From Mycetocola_A sp015752285 (GTDB lineage: Bacteria; Actinomycetota; Actinomycetes; Actinomycetales; Microbacteriaceae): a DNA stretch of 64,000 nucleotides. The notes below the pieces were generated by a model, which saw only the letters and a program-made list of their open reading frames with translations, was not told where the DNA came from and ran no database searches. Numbering within the stretch: position 1 is the stretch's first letter; each line of letters opens with the position of its first letter. The stretch spans positions 62,001 to 126,000 of the forward strand of contig NZ_JADOUY010000005.1 of assembly GCF_015752285.1 (NCBI RefSeq), in the 5' to 3' direction. Shown piece by piece: positions 25,162 to 34,836 of the stretch. The position numbers and the translations under genes are program-made.

Positions 25162-26589
25162 GTGGCCCGCCGTCTGCCATCGCAGCCGCCGCAGTTGCCC
25201 GGCTTCTCCTTCGTGCGCATTCTCGGCTCAGGCGGATTCGCCGACGTCTTCCTGTTCGAGCAGGACAATCCGCGGCGGCAGGTCGCCGTCAAGGTCATGC
25301 TCAGCGAGTACGTGAACGCCGACGTCAGGCGGATGTTCCAGGCGGAAGCCGACCTGATGGCGCAACTGAGTTCGCATCCGGCGATCCTGACCGTCTACCA
25401 GTCGGGTGTCGCGGCAGACGGCCGGCCGTACCTCGTGATGGAACTGTGCTCGTCGTCGATCGGGCAACGGTACCGGGAGGAGCCACTGTCGGTCTCCGAA
25501 GCGCTGCGCATCGGAATCAAGATCGCCAGCGCCACCGAGACCGCACATCGCGCCGGGGTGCTCCACCGCGACATCAAGCCGTCGAACATCCTCATGACCG
25601 CATACGGGAATCCGGTGCTCAGCGACTTCGGGATCGCGGGCAGTGTGGGGGAGTCATCGCCTGACGAGACAGTGGGAATGTCCATTCCCTGGTCGGCCCC
25701 CGAAGTGATCCACAGCCAGACGAACGGTACGGTGCCGAGTGAAGTATGGTCGCTCGCCGCAACCGTCTACTCGCTCCTGGCCGGGCGAGCGCCGTTTGAA
25801 ATTCCGTGGCAGAACAACACCTCCGCCGATCTGATCGCGCGTGCGAGCAAAGGCAAGCCGGCCCCGATCGGTCGCGACGACGTGCCCGAACGGCTCGATG
25901 CCGTGCTCGCGCGTGCGATGTCGCGTCGTCCGGAGTCCCGGCAGCAGACGGCGATGGAGCTGATCCGTGAACTTCAGGCCGTCGAGAGCGACCTGGGCCT
26001 GCCGTCGACGCAGCCGGATGTCGCTGTCGACGACTGGGCATCGACACCCGTCCACGACTCCGACGACCGCACACGGGTCAACCCGATCAGGACCGTCGAA
26101 CCGGGCCGCCGTCGTCGACGCAGCCCGGAGGATGCCGCCAGGCAGCCGGGAGCGACCCGCCTCGCCGTCGTCGACCAGGCCACCCCGCTGAGCGACCGCC
26201 GCCCGGTCCGTCAGGGTCAGCCACTCGGCCGTCCGTTCATCCTCGCGATCGTCGCCTGCTCGGCGCTCATCGTGATCCTTGCCGTGACCACCGTATTCGT
26301 CGTCGTCCGCCTTGCCCCGGGCAACAGCATCCCGACCGTGTCCGACATCACGGCGCAGGTCGAGAACTCAGGTGTGGAGTTCACCTGGGCTGATCCGGGT
26401 CTCGAATCCGCCGACTCGTATGAGATCCGGTCCAACGACGGCACGGCCAGCATCCAGAGGGCCAATGAGTTCACCGTGAACGCCGAGCCGGGTGACCAGG
26501 TCTGTCTCACCGTACTCGTCAACCGTGAGGGCAAGCTGGGGCCGCCGAGCGCCGAGAAATGCGTCGACATCCCCGAAGGATCGGGCTGA
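25162..26589 (+). CDS. Transmembrane Ser/Thr protein kinase (Hanks type)
   Basis: 475 residues. The cytoplasmic kinase domain (about 14-280) has the Gly loop LGSGGFADVF, Lys44 in VAVKVM, HRDIKPSN (D137), DFG at 155-157 and APE at 179-181. A charged juxtamembrane linker follows, then one membrane span (about 358-383). The last 85 residues are an extracellular FN3-like strand domain with a Cys pair. No PASTA repeats are present, so it differs from PknB. GTG 25162 follows GGGAGAG. The stop overlaps the start of the giant Ig/FN3 protein (TGATG). The gene order matches the pkb2-fn3-aaa-duf58-tgm (PFNA) cluster known from bifidobacteria. Confidence 0.93.
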   Translation: MARRLPSQPPQLPGFSFVRILGSGGFADVFLFEQDNPRRQVAVKVMLSEYVNADVRRMFQAEADLMAQLSSHPAILTVYQSGVAADGRPYLVMELCSSSIGQRYREEPLSVSEALRIGIKIASATETAHRAGVLHRDIKPSNILMTAYGNPVLSDFGIAGSVGESSPDETVGMSIPWSAPEVIHSQTNGTVPSEVWSLAATVYSLLAGRAPFEIPWQNNTSADLIARASKGKPAPIGRDDVPERLDAVLARAMSRRPESRQQTAMELIRELQAVESDLGLPSTQPDVAVDDWASTPVHDSDDRTRVNPIRTVEPGRRRRRSPEDAARQPGATRLAVVDQATPLSDRRPVRQGQPLGRPFILAIVACSALIVILAVTTVFVVVRLAPGNSIPTVSDITAQVENSGVEFTWADPGLESADSYEIRSNDGTASIQRANEFTVNAEPGDQVCLTVLVNREGKLGPPSAEKCVDIPEGSG

Positions 26590-29500
26590 TGATCCGAGGA
26601 TGGTTCCGGTCGCGCCGGTCGTTTCTCGCCACGCTGACGAGCGGCACCGTCATCTGTGCACTCATCGCCACTGTCGCCATCGTTTCCACCGGATACCGGG
26701 CGCAACAACTCAACCTCGGCGACGGCGCCGTCTGGGTCGTCAACGAATCCCGCCAGGCGATCGGACGCGCGAACACCCAGGTCTTCGAGCTCAACGCCGG
26801 TCTCGTCGCCGATTCCGCGCAGATCGACGTGCTTCAGGAGGGCACATCGGTGCTGCTGGTTGATTCGGGCCGGAGCTCGATCGACATCGTCGACCCCGCG
26901 ACCGCGACAGTCGCCGAGAGCGTGCCCCTCCCGCCCGGTGTCACCGACGTCGACCTGGCTGGAGGCCGGGTGACCATCGCGGCCGACGGCGATTTCTGGC
27001 TCGTGCCCGTCGAGGACCTGACCGCGTTCGACTCCGAATCCGATCCGACGCTCTCACTCGGCCCTGGCGCGATCGGGTCCATGAACCCGTCAGGGGACCT
27101 CTTCGTCTTCTCTCCTCGAGAGTCGGAGATCTACCGGGTGTCTTCGGGCCAGGATACGGTCGGTGAGACAACGGCGGTCGAGCTCGACGAGGACGCCGAC
27201 GACGTCCAGCTGTCGTCGGTGGGGTCGGACCCGGTACTCCTCGACGCGGCCGGCGGGCGGCTGATCGTGCGCGGAAACAGTATCGACGTGTCAGCGGCTG
27301 ATCCCGTTCTGCCGCTCCCGTCTGCGGGCGGCGAGACTGTCCTCGTCGGTGTCCAAGGCGGGCTCCTCTCCGTCCCGCTCGCGGGTGGGGAGCCGACAGA
27401 GGTCGTCGGCGACGTCTCCGGTGACCCCGTCAGCCCGGTCACCGTCGGCGCGTGTGAGTACGCGGCGTGGGCCGACGGAACGGTGTTCGAACGCTGCGAC
27501 GGTGACACCAGGACATCGACGTTGTCTGTCGCGGGAACGGCGAGACTCGACTTCCGACGGAACGGCGACCACCTCGTCCTCAACGATGCGGTGGGCGGCA
27601 ACACCTGGGCTGTTCAGGACGACAACCAGCTGATCGACAACTGGGACGAGCTCATCGACGTCGAAGAAGACGAGCAGGAGATCGACGACACCCAGGAAGA
27701 CACCCCACCGGAATACGAGCAGGCGCAGATGCCGCCGACGGCCGTCGACGACGCCTTCGGCGCGCGCCCGGCGCGCACCTCTCCCCTTCCCGTCCTGCTC
27801 AACGACATCGATCCCAACGGCGATGTCCTGATGATCGAGGACTTCACCGAACTCGACGGCGGGTCGGGTCGCCTCGAACTCGTCAACAACGCTCAGCAAC
27901 TGCAGGTGACCCTCGCGCCGGATGCCGGAGGCGAACTGAGTTTCGACTACACGATCTCGGACGGGAGGGGTGGTACATCGACGGCGACAGTCACCATCAC
28001 CGTGCGCGCAGCCGGCGAGAACGGACCCCCGGCGCAGGTGCGCCCGTCGAAAGCATCCGTTCACGCCGGCGGCCGGCTCACCGCACAGACCCTCGGCGAC
28101 TGGGTCGACCCGGACGGCGACCCGTTCTTCCTGACCCAGGCGAGCGTTCCCGCACCCGATCAGGTCCAGTACACGCCAGACGGAACGTTGATCTACACCG
28201 ACTCAGGGCAGGGCGGCACCCTGAGGGAGATCGGGCTCGTCGTTTCAGACGGCCTCGCAGACGGGACGGGTGGATTCGCCGTCACCGTCTATCCGGTCGG
28301 GGAAGTCCCGATCATCACCGAGCCGTTCCCTGTGCGCGCCTACGCCGGTCAGGAGGTCGTCGTCTCACCCCTGGCCCACGTGCGCGGCGGCTCAGGTCCG
28401 CTGCGGCTCGTGAATGTGCCCGCCAAGACAGACGCGACCATCACCGCAGACTACGACGGTGGGACGTTCCGGTTCGTCAGCACCGTGGTCAAGACCCACT
28501 ACCTCGAGTACGCCGTCACCGACGGCAACCGCACCCAGACCGGCAGCATCCGTGTCGACGTCGTGGCGCCGCCGGACGCCGGACAGCCACCGGTCACCGT
28601 TCCCCACACCGCATTCATCCGCGAGCAGAGCACGGAGCGCGTCGATGTGCTGTCGCAGGACTTCGACCCGGCAGGCGGCGTTCTCGTCGTCACCGGGGTG
28701 ACCAATGTTCCTGACGACTCCGGGGTCAGGGTCGAAATCCTCGAGCAGAGGATCCTGCGGGTCACCCTCACCATGCCACTCGACGCTCCGGTGTCGTTCA
28801 ACTACAGCGTGTCGAACGGCACGGCCGAGTCGCAGGGCACGGTGACGGTGATCGAGATCCCCACTCCGATCGTTCGTCAGCCGCCTGTCGCCTACCCCGA
28901 CACGGTCTCCGTCCGGGTCGGAGACGCCATCGACATCCCCGTGCTGTCGAACGACACCCACCCGGACGGCGACACCCTCACCCTCGACCCCAAGCTCAGC
29001 ACCAGCCTCCCATCCGATGCCGGCCTCCTGTTCACCTCCGGGCGAGTACTCCGATACCTGGCCCCCGACAAACCGGGCAACTTCATCGCCACCTATCGCG
29101 CGGTCGCCCCTGACGGCCAGTGGGCCGACGCGCAGGTGACTCTCAACGTGCGCGAGGTGGATGCCGCGTCCAACGCCGCACCGGTGCCAAAAACCGTCAT
29201 CGCCCGAGTCCTCAGCGGCGAGCGCGTGCGCGTGACCATCCCCCTGTCGGGGATCGACCCAGACGGCGACTCCGTCATGCTGATCGGCCAGACATCCAAC
29301 CCGGACAAGGGCGCCGTCGTCGGAGCAGGCGACGACTGGTTCGATTACGAGGCAGGCGCGTACTCGACCGGCACAGACAGCTTCGAGTACACCGTCATCG
29401 ACGCCCTCGGCAGCCAGGCGGTCGGGACCGTTCGCATCGGGATCAGCTCGAAGCTCGACGGGTCGCGAGCGCCGATCGCCGTCGCAGACGAAGTGATCAC

Positions 29501-32411
29501 CCGGCCGAGCCGCACCGTGGCCGTCCAGGTCCTTGCCAACGACTCCGACCCCGACGGAGGAACACTCACCGTCACCGACGTCGAACCCACAACAGAAGGT
29601 GCCTCGGCGACAATCGACGGCGACCTCGTTCGAGTGACTGTGCCGGAGGCTGAAGGGCGTTTCGGATTCGTCTACGAGATCGAGAACAAGTGGGGCAACA
29701 CGTCGAGGAATTTCATCACCGTCGTGACGCGAGACGACGCCCCACTGGCCAGGCCCGTTGCGAGCGACGTCGTTCTCACGCTCGATGACATCCTCGAACG
29801 CTCGAGCATCGACGTCTCCGTCCTCTCCCGGGTCTTCTTCGCCGACGGCGCCGCGTCGAGCCTGCGCGTCTCGCTTCCGCTGCGCACCGAGAACGCCGAG
29901 GTGATCCCGAACAAACGCGTGCGGGTCACGATCACCGAGAAATCGCAGATCATTCCGTTCAAGGTGAGCAGGCCAGACGATGACACGGTCAGCGCCATGG
30001 CTTTCATCTGGGTGCCAGGACTCGACGACGCATTACCGCAACTGCGCGCCGGGGTCCGTCCGCTCAGCGCCGTGAGCGGTGAACCGATCACCATCAACAT
30101 CAACGACTACGTCGTCGCGGTCGGCAACCGGCCGGTCAGGCTCACCGACGCCGCCACCGTCAGGGCCTCGCACGCCAACGGCGACGAACTCGCGACAGAC
30201 AGCGACACCATCACCTACACGAGCGCCGAACGCTACTTCGGCCCGGCGTCCGTGTCGTTCGAAGTGACAGACGGGTCGAACGCCACCGACCCGGAGGGAC
30301 GCATCGCCACGATCGTGCTGCCCATCGATGTGAAACCGCGCGATAACCAGCCACCCGTGTTCGCCGGTGGCACGATCGACTTCGAGCCCGGCCAGCGCAA
30401 GGTCATCGAACTGCCGAAACTCACCACCTACCCCTACGACGACGATCTCGACGAGTTGACGTACTCGATCATCGACCCGCGCCCCGCCGGCTTCTCTGCG
30501 AGCATCTCCGGCCAACTGCTGACGCTGACCGCAGACGAGACCGTGGCGATCGGCGCCACCCCCGGCATCCTCATCGGGGTCCGCGACGCCGTGAACGAGG
30601 GGGAGGCCGGACGCATCACACTCAGCGTGATGCCGTCCACCCGCCCGCTCGCCGTCCCGGCAACGGATACCGCCGTCGTTCAACGCGGAACGACGGAAGT
30701 GATCGACGTACTCGAGAACGATGCGGCGACGAACCCGTTCCCGTCGACGCCCCTTCGGGTCGTTGCCGTCCGTGGCCTCGGCGGTGGTCTGCCGGCAGGA
30801 GTGACGGTGTCGCCGAGCGCGAACAACAGCCGGTTGAACGTCACCGTGTCTGCGGATGCGGCACCGGCGGATGCCACCCTCCAGTATCAGGTGGCGGATG
30901 CGACGAACGACCCGTCGCGATTCGCCTGGGGCACTGTCCGGATCTCTGTGCAGGACCGCCCCGACCCGGTGACGGGTGTGCGGGTGACAGGATTCGGCAA
31001 CCGTTCGGTGACCCTGGCCTGGGAACCGGGCGCGGCCAACAACTCGCCGATCACCGGTTTCACCGTCCAGATGGTCAACGCTGCCTCGGGGGCATCGCTC
31101 GGCAGCACGCCGTGCTCGACGACGACCTGCGAGATCAGCACACCGGGCAACGGGAGCGATAATGCCGTGAGATTCTCGGTCACTGCCGCCAATGAGATCG
31201 GAGCATCCGACGCCCAGCGGCTCGTGGACTCCGTCTGGTCAGACGTGATCCCCCCGGCGCCGTCCGGGCTCTCCGCTGCTCCCCTCGACGGCGGACTGCG
31301 CCTGAGCTGGGATGCCGTTTCGGCGGGCGAAGGAAGCGCTGTCAGGCGCTACGCGATCACCGTCGGTGGAGCGTCGCGCGGGGAGGTGAGCGCCAGCAAC
31401 GTCTGCTCAGGCTCCCGGTGCTCGCTCGACGTCTCCGGGCTGACCAACGGGTCCACGGTCCCGTTCTCGGTGTCAGCGCGGAACGATGCCTACCCGGCGC
31501 TCTCGACCTGGAACTCCTCCTCGGCGGAAGGCACGCCGTATGGACCGCCGCGCGCCGGCGCCATCTCCGTCAGCGGCGATTCGGTCAACGGGGCCGCATC
31601 GGTGAGCTGGGGCGCATTCGGGTCCAACGGCGACGCCATCGGCGGCTATTACGTCCAGATGCTGAGCTCGAACGCAGCGCCGTCTCCCTGCACCGTGTCC
31701 ACGCCGGCGCCCGGATCGCCGAACCCGCCTGGAGGGGCGAACGTTCTGGAGACCCGCCTGGTCGGCGGCGGAACCACGAGCGCGACATTCACCGGCCTGG
31801 TCGGCGCGGATGCGTCGTACTACTTCATCGTGTGGGGCTACAACCGCGCAGGGTGCGTGTCCACCGAGATCAGCGGTGTGACGCTCCGTCCCACCCCACC
31901 GGCCGTCTCAGCGATCAACGGCGGTATGGTCTGGGCCGACGCGGCCGAGACCGTTCGGGATTACCTCGTGACGTCCGTCTCGCCTGGCGGCTACAGCTTC
32001 GAAATCCGAAGCCCGGACGGAGCCTGGCAGGCATTCGACGGATCCGGATTCCCGAGGCAGCTGCTCGGCGGAGCGTTCGGGGATGCGACGTCATTCGAGG
32101 TGAGAGCGTGCAGCCCGTGGGCGTGCGGTGCTCCGCTCGCCCAGACGGCCCCCTCTCCGTCGATATCGCTCGTCCCAGAAGGGCTCGTCTACGATTCGGC
32201 GTCGGCGACCTGGACCTGGACCGGCAACCCCCCGAACGGTTCGTTCGGAGCCGAATACGCCTGCGGCGCCGTCAGCGAACCGGCGAACGTCGGCGTCGCC
32301 GGCCCCAACTTCTGTGCGCTCGTCTCGGTGCCCGGCGACGGCCGGGCCTTTCTCGACGTCACCGTGAGGGTCGGAGACAGTGCACTCGTGAAACGTTATT
32401 TCGCGCCATGA
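26589..32411 (+). CDS. Giant membrane-anchored protein with Ig/cadherin-like and FN3 repeats
   Basis: 1940 residues. A short basic N-terminus and one membrane span (about 12-35) anchor it. Residues 40-370 form a repeated beta-strand region reminiscent of a propeller (QIDVLQEGTSVLLVD, GAIGSMNPSGDLFVF). After an acidic linker rich in Glu/Asp come about seven Ig/cadherin-like repeats with the loop NDxDPDGD (near residues 401, 504, 687, 785, 886, 980; degenerate near 1374), possibly Ca2+-binding. At least three FN3 modules follow (from about 1457, 1554 and 1652: PDPVTGVRV, PPAPSGLSA, PPRAGAISV) with Cys pairs. It is expected to face the wall or the outside. ATG 26589 overlaps the kinase stop. It is probably an adhesin or wall-sensing scaffold of the kinase system; the function is not established by sequence. 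Confidence 0.88.
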   Translation: MIRGWFRSRRSFLATLTSGTVICALIATVAIVSTGYRAQQLNLGDGAVWVVNESRQAIGRANTQVFELNAGLVADSAQIDVLQEGTSVLLVDSGRSSIDIVDPATATVAESVPLPPGVTDVDLAGGRVTIAADGDFWLVPVEDLTAFDSESDPTLSLGPGAIGSMNPSGDLFVFSPRESEIYRVSSGQDTVGETTAVELDEDADDVQLSSVGSDPVLLDAAGGRLIVRGNSIDVSAADPVLPLPSAGGETVLVGVQGGLLSVPLAGGEPTEVVGDVSGDPVSPVTVGACEYAAWADGTVFERCDGDTRTSTLSVAGTARLDFRRNGDHLVLNDAVGGNTWAVQDDNQLIDNWDELIDVEEDEQEIDDTQEDTPPEYEQAQMPPTAVDDAFGARPARTSPLPVLLNDIDPNGDVLMIEDFTELDGGSGRLELVNNAQQLQVTLAPDAGGELSFDYTISDGRGGTSTATVTITVRAAGENGPPAQVRPSKASVHAGGRLTAQTLGDWVDPDGDPFFLTQASVPAPDQVQYTPDGTLIYTDSGQGGTLREIGLVVSDGLADGTGGFAVTVYPVGEVPIITEPFPVRAYAGQEVVVSPLAHVRGGSGPLRLVNVPAKTDATITADYDGGTFRFVSTVVKTHYLEYAVTDGNRTQTGSIRVDVVAPPDAGQPPVTVPHTAFIREQSTERVDVLSQDFDPAGGVLVVTGVTNVPDDSGVRVEILEQRILRVTLTMPLDAPVSFNYSVSNGTAESQGTVTVIEIPTPIVRQPPVAYPDTVSVRVGDAIDIPVLSNDTHPDGDTLTLDPKLSTSLPSDAGLLFTSGRVLRYLAPDKPGNFIATYRAVAPDGQWADAQVTLNVREVDAASNAAPVPKTVIARVLSGERVRVTIPLSGIDPDGDSVMLIGQTSNPDKGAVVGAGDDWFDYEAGAYSTGTDSFEYTVIDALGSQAVGTVRIGISSKLDGSRAPIAVADEVITRPSRTVAVQVLANDSDPDGGTLTVTDVEPTTEGASATIDGDLVRVTVPEAEGRFGFVYEIENKWGNTSRNFITVVTRDDAPLARPVASDVVLTLDDILERSSIDVSVLSRVFFADGAASSLRVSLPLRTENAEVIPNKRVRVTITEKSQIIPFKVSRPDDDTVSAMAFIWVPGLDDALPQLRAGVRPLSAVSGEPITININDYVVAVGNRPVRLTDAATVRASHANGDELATDSDTITYTSAERYFGPASVSFEVTDGSNATDPEGRIATIVLPIDVKPRDNQPPVFAGGTIDFEPGQRKVIELPKLTTYPYDDDLDELTYSIIDPRPAGFSASISGQLLTLTADETVAIGATPGILIGVRDAVNEGEAGRITLSVMPSTRPLAVPATDTAVVQRGTTEVIDVLENDAATNPFPSTPLRVVAVRGLGGGLPAGVTVSPSANNSRLNVTVSADAAPADATLQYQVADATNDPSRFAWGTVRISVQDRPDPVTGVRVTGFGNRSVTLAWEPGAANNSPITGFTVQMVNAASGASLGSTPCSTTTCEISTPGNGSDNAVRFSVTAANEIGASDAQRLVDSVWSDVIPPAPSGLSAAPLDGGLRLSWDAVSAGEGSAVRRYAITVGGASRGEVSASNVCSGSRCSLDVSGLTNGSTVPFSVSARNDAYPALSTWNSSSAEGTPYGPPRAGAISVSGDSVNGAASVSWGAFGSNGDAIGGYYVQMLSSNAAPSPCTVSTPAPGSPNPPGGANVLETRLVGGGTTSATFTGLVGADASYYFIVWGYNRAGCVSTEISGVTLRPTPPAVSAINGGMVWADAAETVRDYLVTSVSPGGYSFEIRSPDGAWQAFDGSGFPRQLLGGAFGDATSFEVRACSPWACGAPLAQTAPSPSISLVPEGLVYDSASATWTWTGNPPNGSFGAEYACGAVSEPANVGVAGPNFCALVSVPGDGRAFLDVTVRVGDSALVKRYFAP

Positions 32412-32460
32412 TGGTCACGGGACATTCCCGCTACCCAATCGACCTCGAGAGGCCGGACAG

Positions 32461-33429
32461 ATGACGATGACGCCCGAACAGGCAACCTGGTTCGCCGGGG
32501 TCTGCGACCAGCTCGTTGAGAACGTGGAGCGGGTGCTGCTCGGCAAGAATCACGTCATCCGTCTGTCATTCACCGCGCTGCTGAGTCGCGGCCACCTGCT
32601 GCTCGAAGACGTGCCTGGAACAGGGAAGACGTCGTTGGCCCGCGCAATGGCCGAGAGTATCGCCGGAACAGCCAGCCGGGTGCAATTCACCCCCGACCTG
32701 CTCCCAGGCGACATCACCGGCGTGAGCATTTACGACCAGCGCAGTGGGGAGTTCGCGTTCCACCGCGGCCCGATCTTCGCCAACATCGTGCTCGCGGACG
32801 AGATCAACCGGGCGAGCCCGAAGACCCAGTCAGCGCTCCTCGAGGTGATGGAAGAACAGCACGTCACCGTCGATGGCATCACCCACCCGGTCAGTTCCCC
32901 GTTCATGGTGATCGCCACCCAGAATCCGATCGAGCAGGCAGGCACCTACCGCCTCCCCGAGGCGCAACTCGACAGATTCATCATGAAGACATCGGTCGGG
33001 TACCCGGACCATCAATCGACCATCCGCATCCTTGAAGGGTCGGATGCCGCGGGTGACGGCACCCTCTCGCCCGTCGCGTCCGCAAGCACCATCACCGAGA
33101 TGACACGCCTCGCGACCACGGTTCACGTGGACGCTTCGATCAACGACTATGTGGCACGCATCATCGAAGGGACCCGCACCGCCACGGAGATCCGACTCGG
33201 CGCGAGCGTGCGCGGCGCCCTGGCCCTCATCCGGACCTCCAAGGCCCTCGCCGCGGCGTCCGGCCGACCGTTCGTCATCCCCGACGACGTGAAGGCGCTC
33301 GCAGACACGGTGCTCGCGCACCGGCTGATCCTCGATCCGGAGGCCGAGTTCGACGGGGTCAACCCGTCCAACGTCATCGCCCAGGTCCTCATCGACACAC
33401 CGCCGCCCACCGACAACCGGGTGGCATAG
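32461..33429 (+). CDS. MoxR-family AAA+ ATPase
   Basis: 322 residues. Walker A is in LEDVPGTGKTSLARA (residues 49-63) and Walker B in ANIVLADEINRASPKTQSAL. The sensor I region is MVIATQNPIEQAGTYRLPEA, and the C-terminal lid domain follows. MoxR proteins act as chaperone-like ATPases for partner proteins, usually with a DUF58 protein encoded next door, as here (6 bp apart). It is the third gene of the kinase/FN3 cluster; 49 bp separate it from the giant protein gene. Confidence 0.94.
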   Translation: MTMTPEQATWFAGVCDQLVENVERVLLGKNHVIRLSFTALLSRGHLLLEDVPGTGKTSLARAMAESIAGTASRVQFTPDLLPGDITGVSIYDQRSGEFAFHRGPIFANIVLADEINRASPKTQSALLEVMEEQHVTVDGITHPVSSPFMVIATQNPIEQAGTYRLPEAQLDRFIMKTSVGYPDHQSTIRILEGSDAAGDGTLSPVASASTITEMTRLATTVHVDASINDYVARIIEGTRTATEIRLGASVRGALALIRTSKALAAASGRPFVIPDDVKALADTVLAHRLILDPEAEFDGVNPSNVIAQVLIDTPPPTDNRVA

Positions 33430-33435
33430 GCCCCA

Positions 33436-34836
33436 ATGGTCGGCAGGGACATCGCGGCGTCGGCGACGAAGAAGAGCAACACACGCCTCACCGGTGTGGA
33501 CGCTCCGACGATGCTTGGTGAGACCCAGCTCAACAACGCACGGACCAGGCTCGTCGGATCCCGGGAGGGCATCCTCGCCGACGTTGTCGTCGCCCTTGTC
33601 CGCGCCTGGCGACGATTCCGCCGGGCGTCGGCGGGCGGGTGGGCTGCCGTCAGCAGCGTTGTGACGCCGCTCGGCTGGGGAATCGCCGTCACCGTCGCCC
33701 TCTCGTTCGCCGCCGGATACGGGCTCGGCTGGCTCGAGCTGATCGCTGTCGGCTGGGCCGGGCTGCTCGTGATCCTCGCCGCGATCGCATTCCTCATCGG
33801 CCGGACGTCACACGATGCGTCGCTCAGCGTTCCGGTGAACCGCGTGGTCGCCGGGGAGAACGCCGTCGGGGCGCTCACAGTGACCAACCCCACCAGACGC
33901 ATGCTGACCGGCACCAGGATCGAGGTTCCGGTGGGTGAGGGACTCGCGGACTTCCAGGTCCCAGGGCTCGTCCCCGGTGAGGTCTACGAAGACGTCTTCA
34001 CCGTTCCCGCGCTGCACCGGGGTGTGATCCCCGTCGGCCCCGTGCGAGCGGTCCGGGCCGACCCGATCGGGCTGGTGCGGCGCGAACGGGCGTGGGAGGA
34101 ACAGATCGACTTGTTCGTCCACCCGCGGACGATCTCGGTACCCAGCATGAGCACCGGTTTCGTGCGCGACCTCGAGGGCAATCCCACGCGCGACCTGACA
34201 GCCAGCGACGTCTCGTTCCACGCGCTGAGGGAGTACATGCCCGGCGACGAACTCCGGAGCATCCACTGGAAGAGCACAGCGAAGACCGGGCAGTACATGG
34301 TGCGCCAGTTCGAGCAGACGAGGCGGAGCCACCTCATGCTGGCGCTCAGCCTCGCCGACGCCGATTACTCCGGCGACGAGGACTTCGAGATGGCCGTCAG
34401 CGTCATCGGCTCCATCGGGGTGCGCGCCATTCGGGATGACCGGACCATTTCGGTCGTCGCCAGCGAGTCGACACCGGAATTCGCGTCGAAGCGGGTGCTT
34501 GCCGTGAAGAAGATCGCCGCGGTGACCGGCTCACGCCTCCTCGATGATCTCAGTCGGATCGATCGTTCGGCGACGGCACTCGAACTCGGCGACCTGGCCC
34601 GGGTTGCCGCAGATGCGGTCGCCGGGATCTCGCTCGCGTTCCTCGTCTGCGGTTCGACGGTGAGTGTGACCGCGTTGCGTCATGCCGCCCAGCACTTCCC
34701 CGCAGGCGTCGAAGTGGTTGCGATCGTCTGCGACCCTGATGCCGTTCCGGCCTTCAGACGCGCAGCGGGGTTGACGGTTCTCACCATCGGCTATCTGGAA
34801 GACCTGCAGCAATCCATGGCCAGGGCGACGGCATGA
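33436..34836 (+). CDS. DUF58-domain membrane protein
   Basis: 466 residues. Two adjacent membrane spans (about 75-120, LGWGIAVTVALSFAAGY and LLVILAAIAFLIG) follow a charged N-terminal region. A beta-rich part (NRVVAGENAVGALTVTN) then leads to the DUF58 signature REYMPGDELRSIHWKSTAKT with MVRQFEQ. The remaining part resembles a vWA-like fold. DUF58 proteins are the usual partners of MoxR ATPases. The stop overlaps the next start by 4 bp. The N-terminal 60 residues are longer than in many homologues, so a later start is possible. Confidence 0.9.
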   Translation: MVGRDIAASATKKSNTRLTGVDAPTMLGETQLNNARTRLVGSREGILADVVVALVRAWRRFRRASAGGWAAVSSVVTPLGWGIAVTVALSFAAGYGLGWLELIAVGWAGLLVILAAIAFLIGRTSHDASLSVPVNRVVAGENAVGALTVTNPTRRMLTGTRIEVPVGEGLADFQVPGLVPGEVYEDVFTVPALHRGVIPVGPVRAVRADPIGLVRRERAWEEQIDLFVHPRTISVPSMSTGFVRDLEGNPTRDLTASDVSFHALREYMPGDELRSIHWKSTAKTGQYMVRQFEQTRRSHLMLALSLADADYSGDEDFEMAVSVIGSIGVRAIRDDRTISVVASESTPEFASKRVLAVKKIAAVTGSRLLDDLSRIDRSATALELGDLARVAADAVAGISLAFLVCGSTVSVTALRHAAQHFPAGVEVVAIVCDPDAVPAFRRAAGLTVLTIGYLEDLQQSMARATA

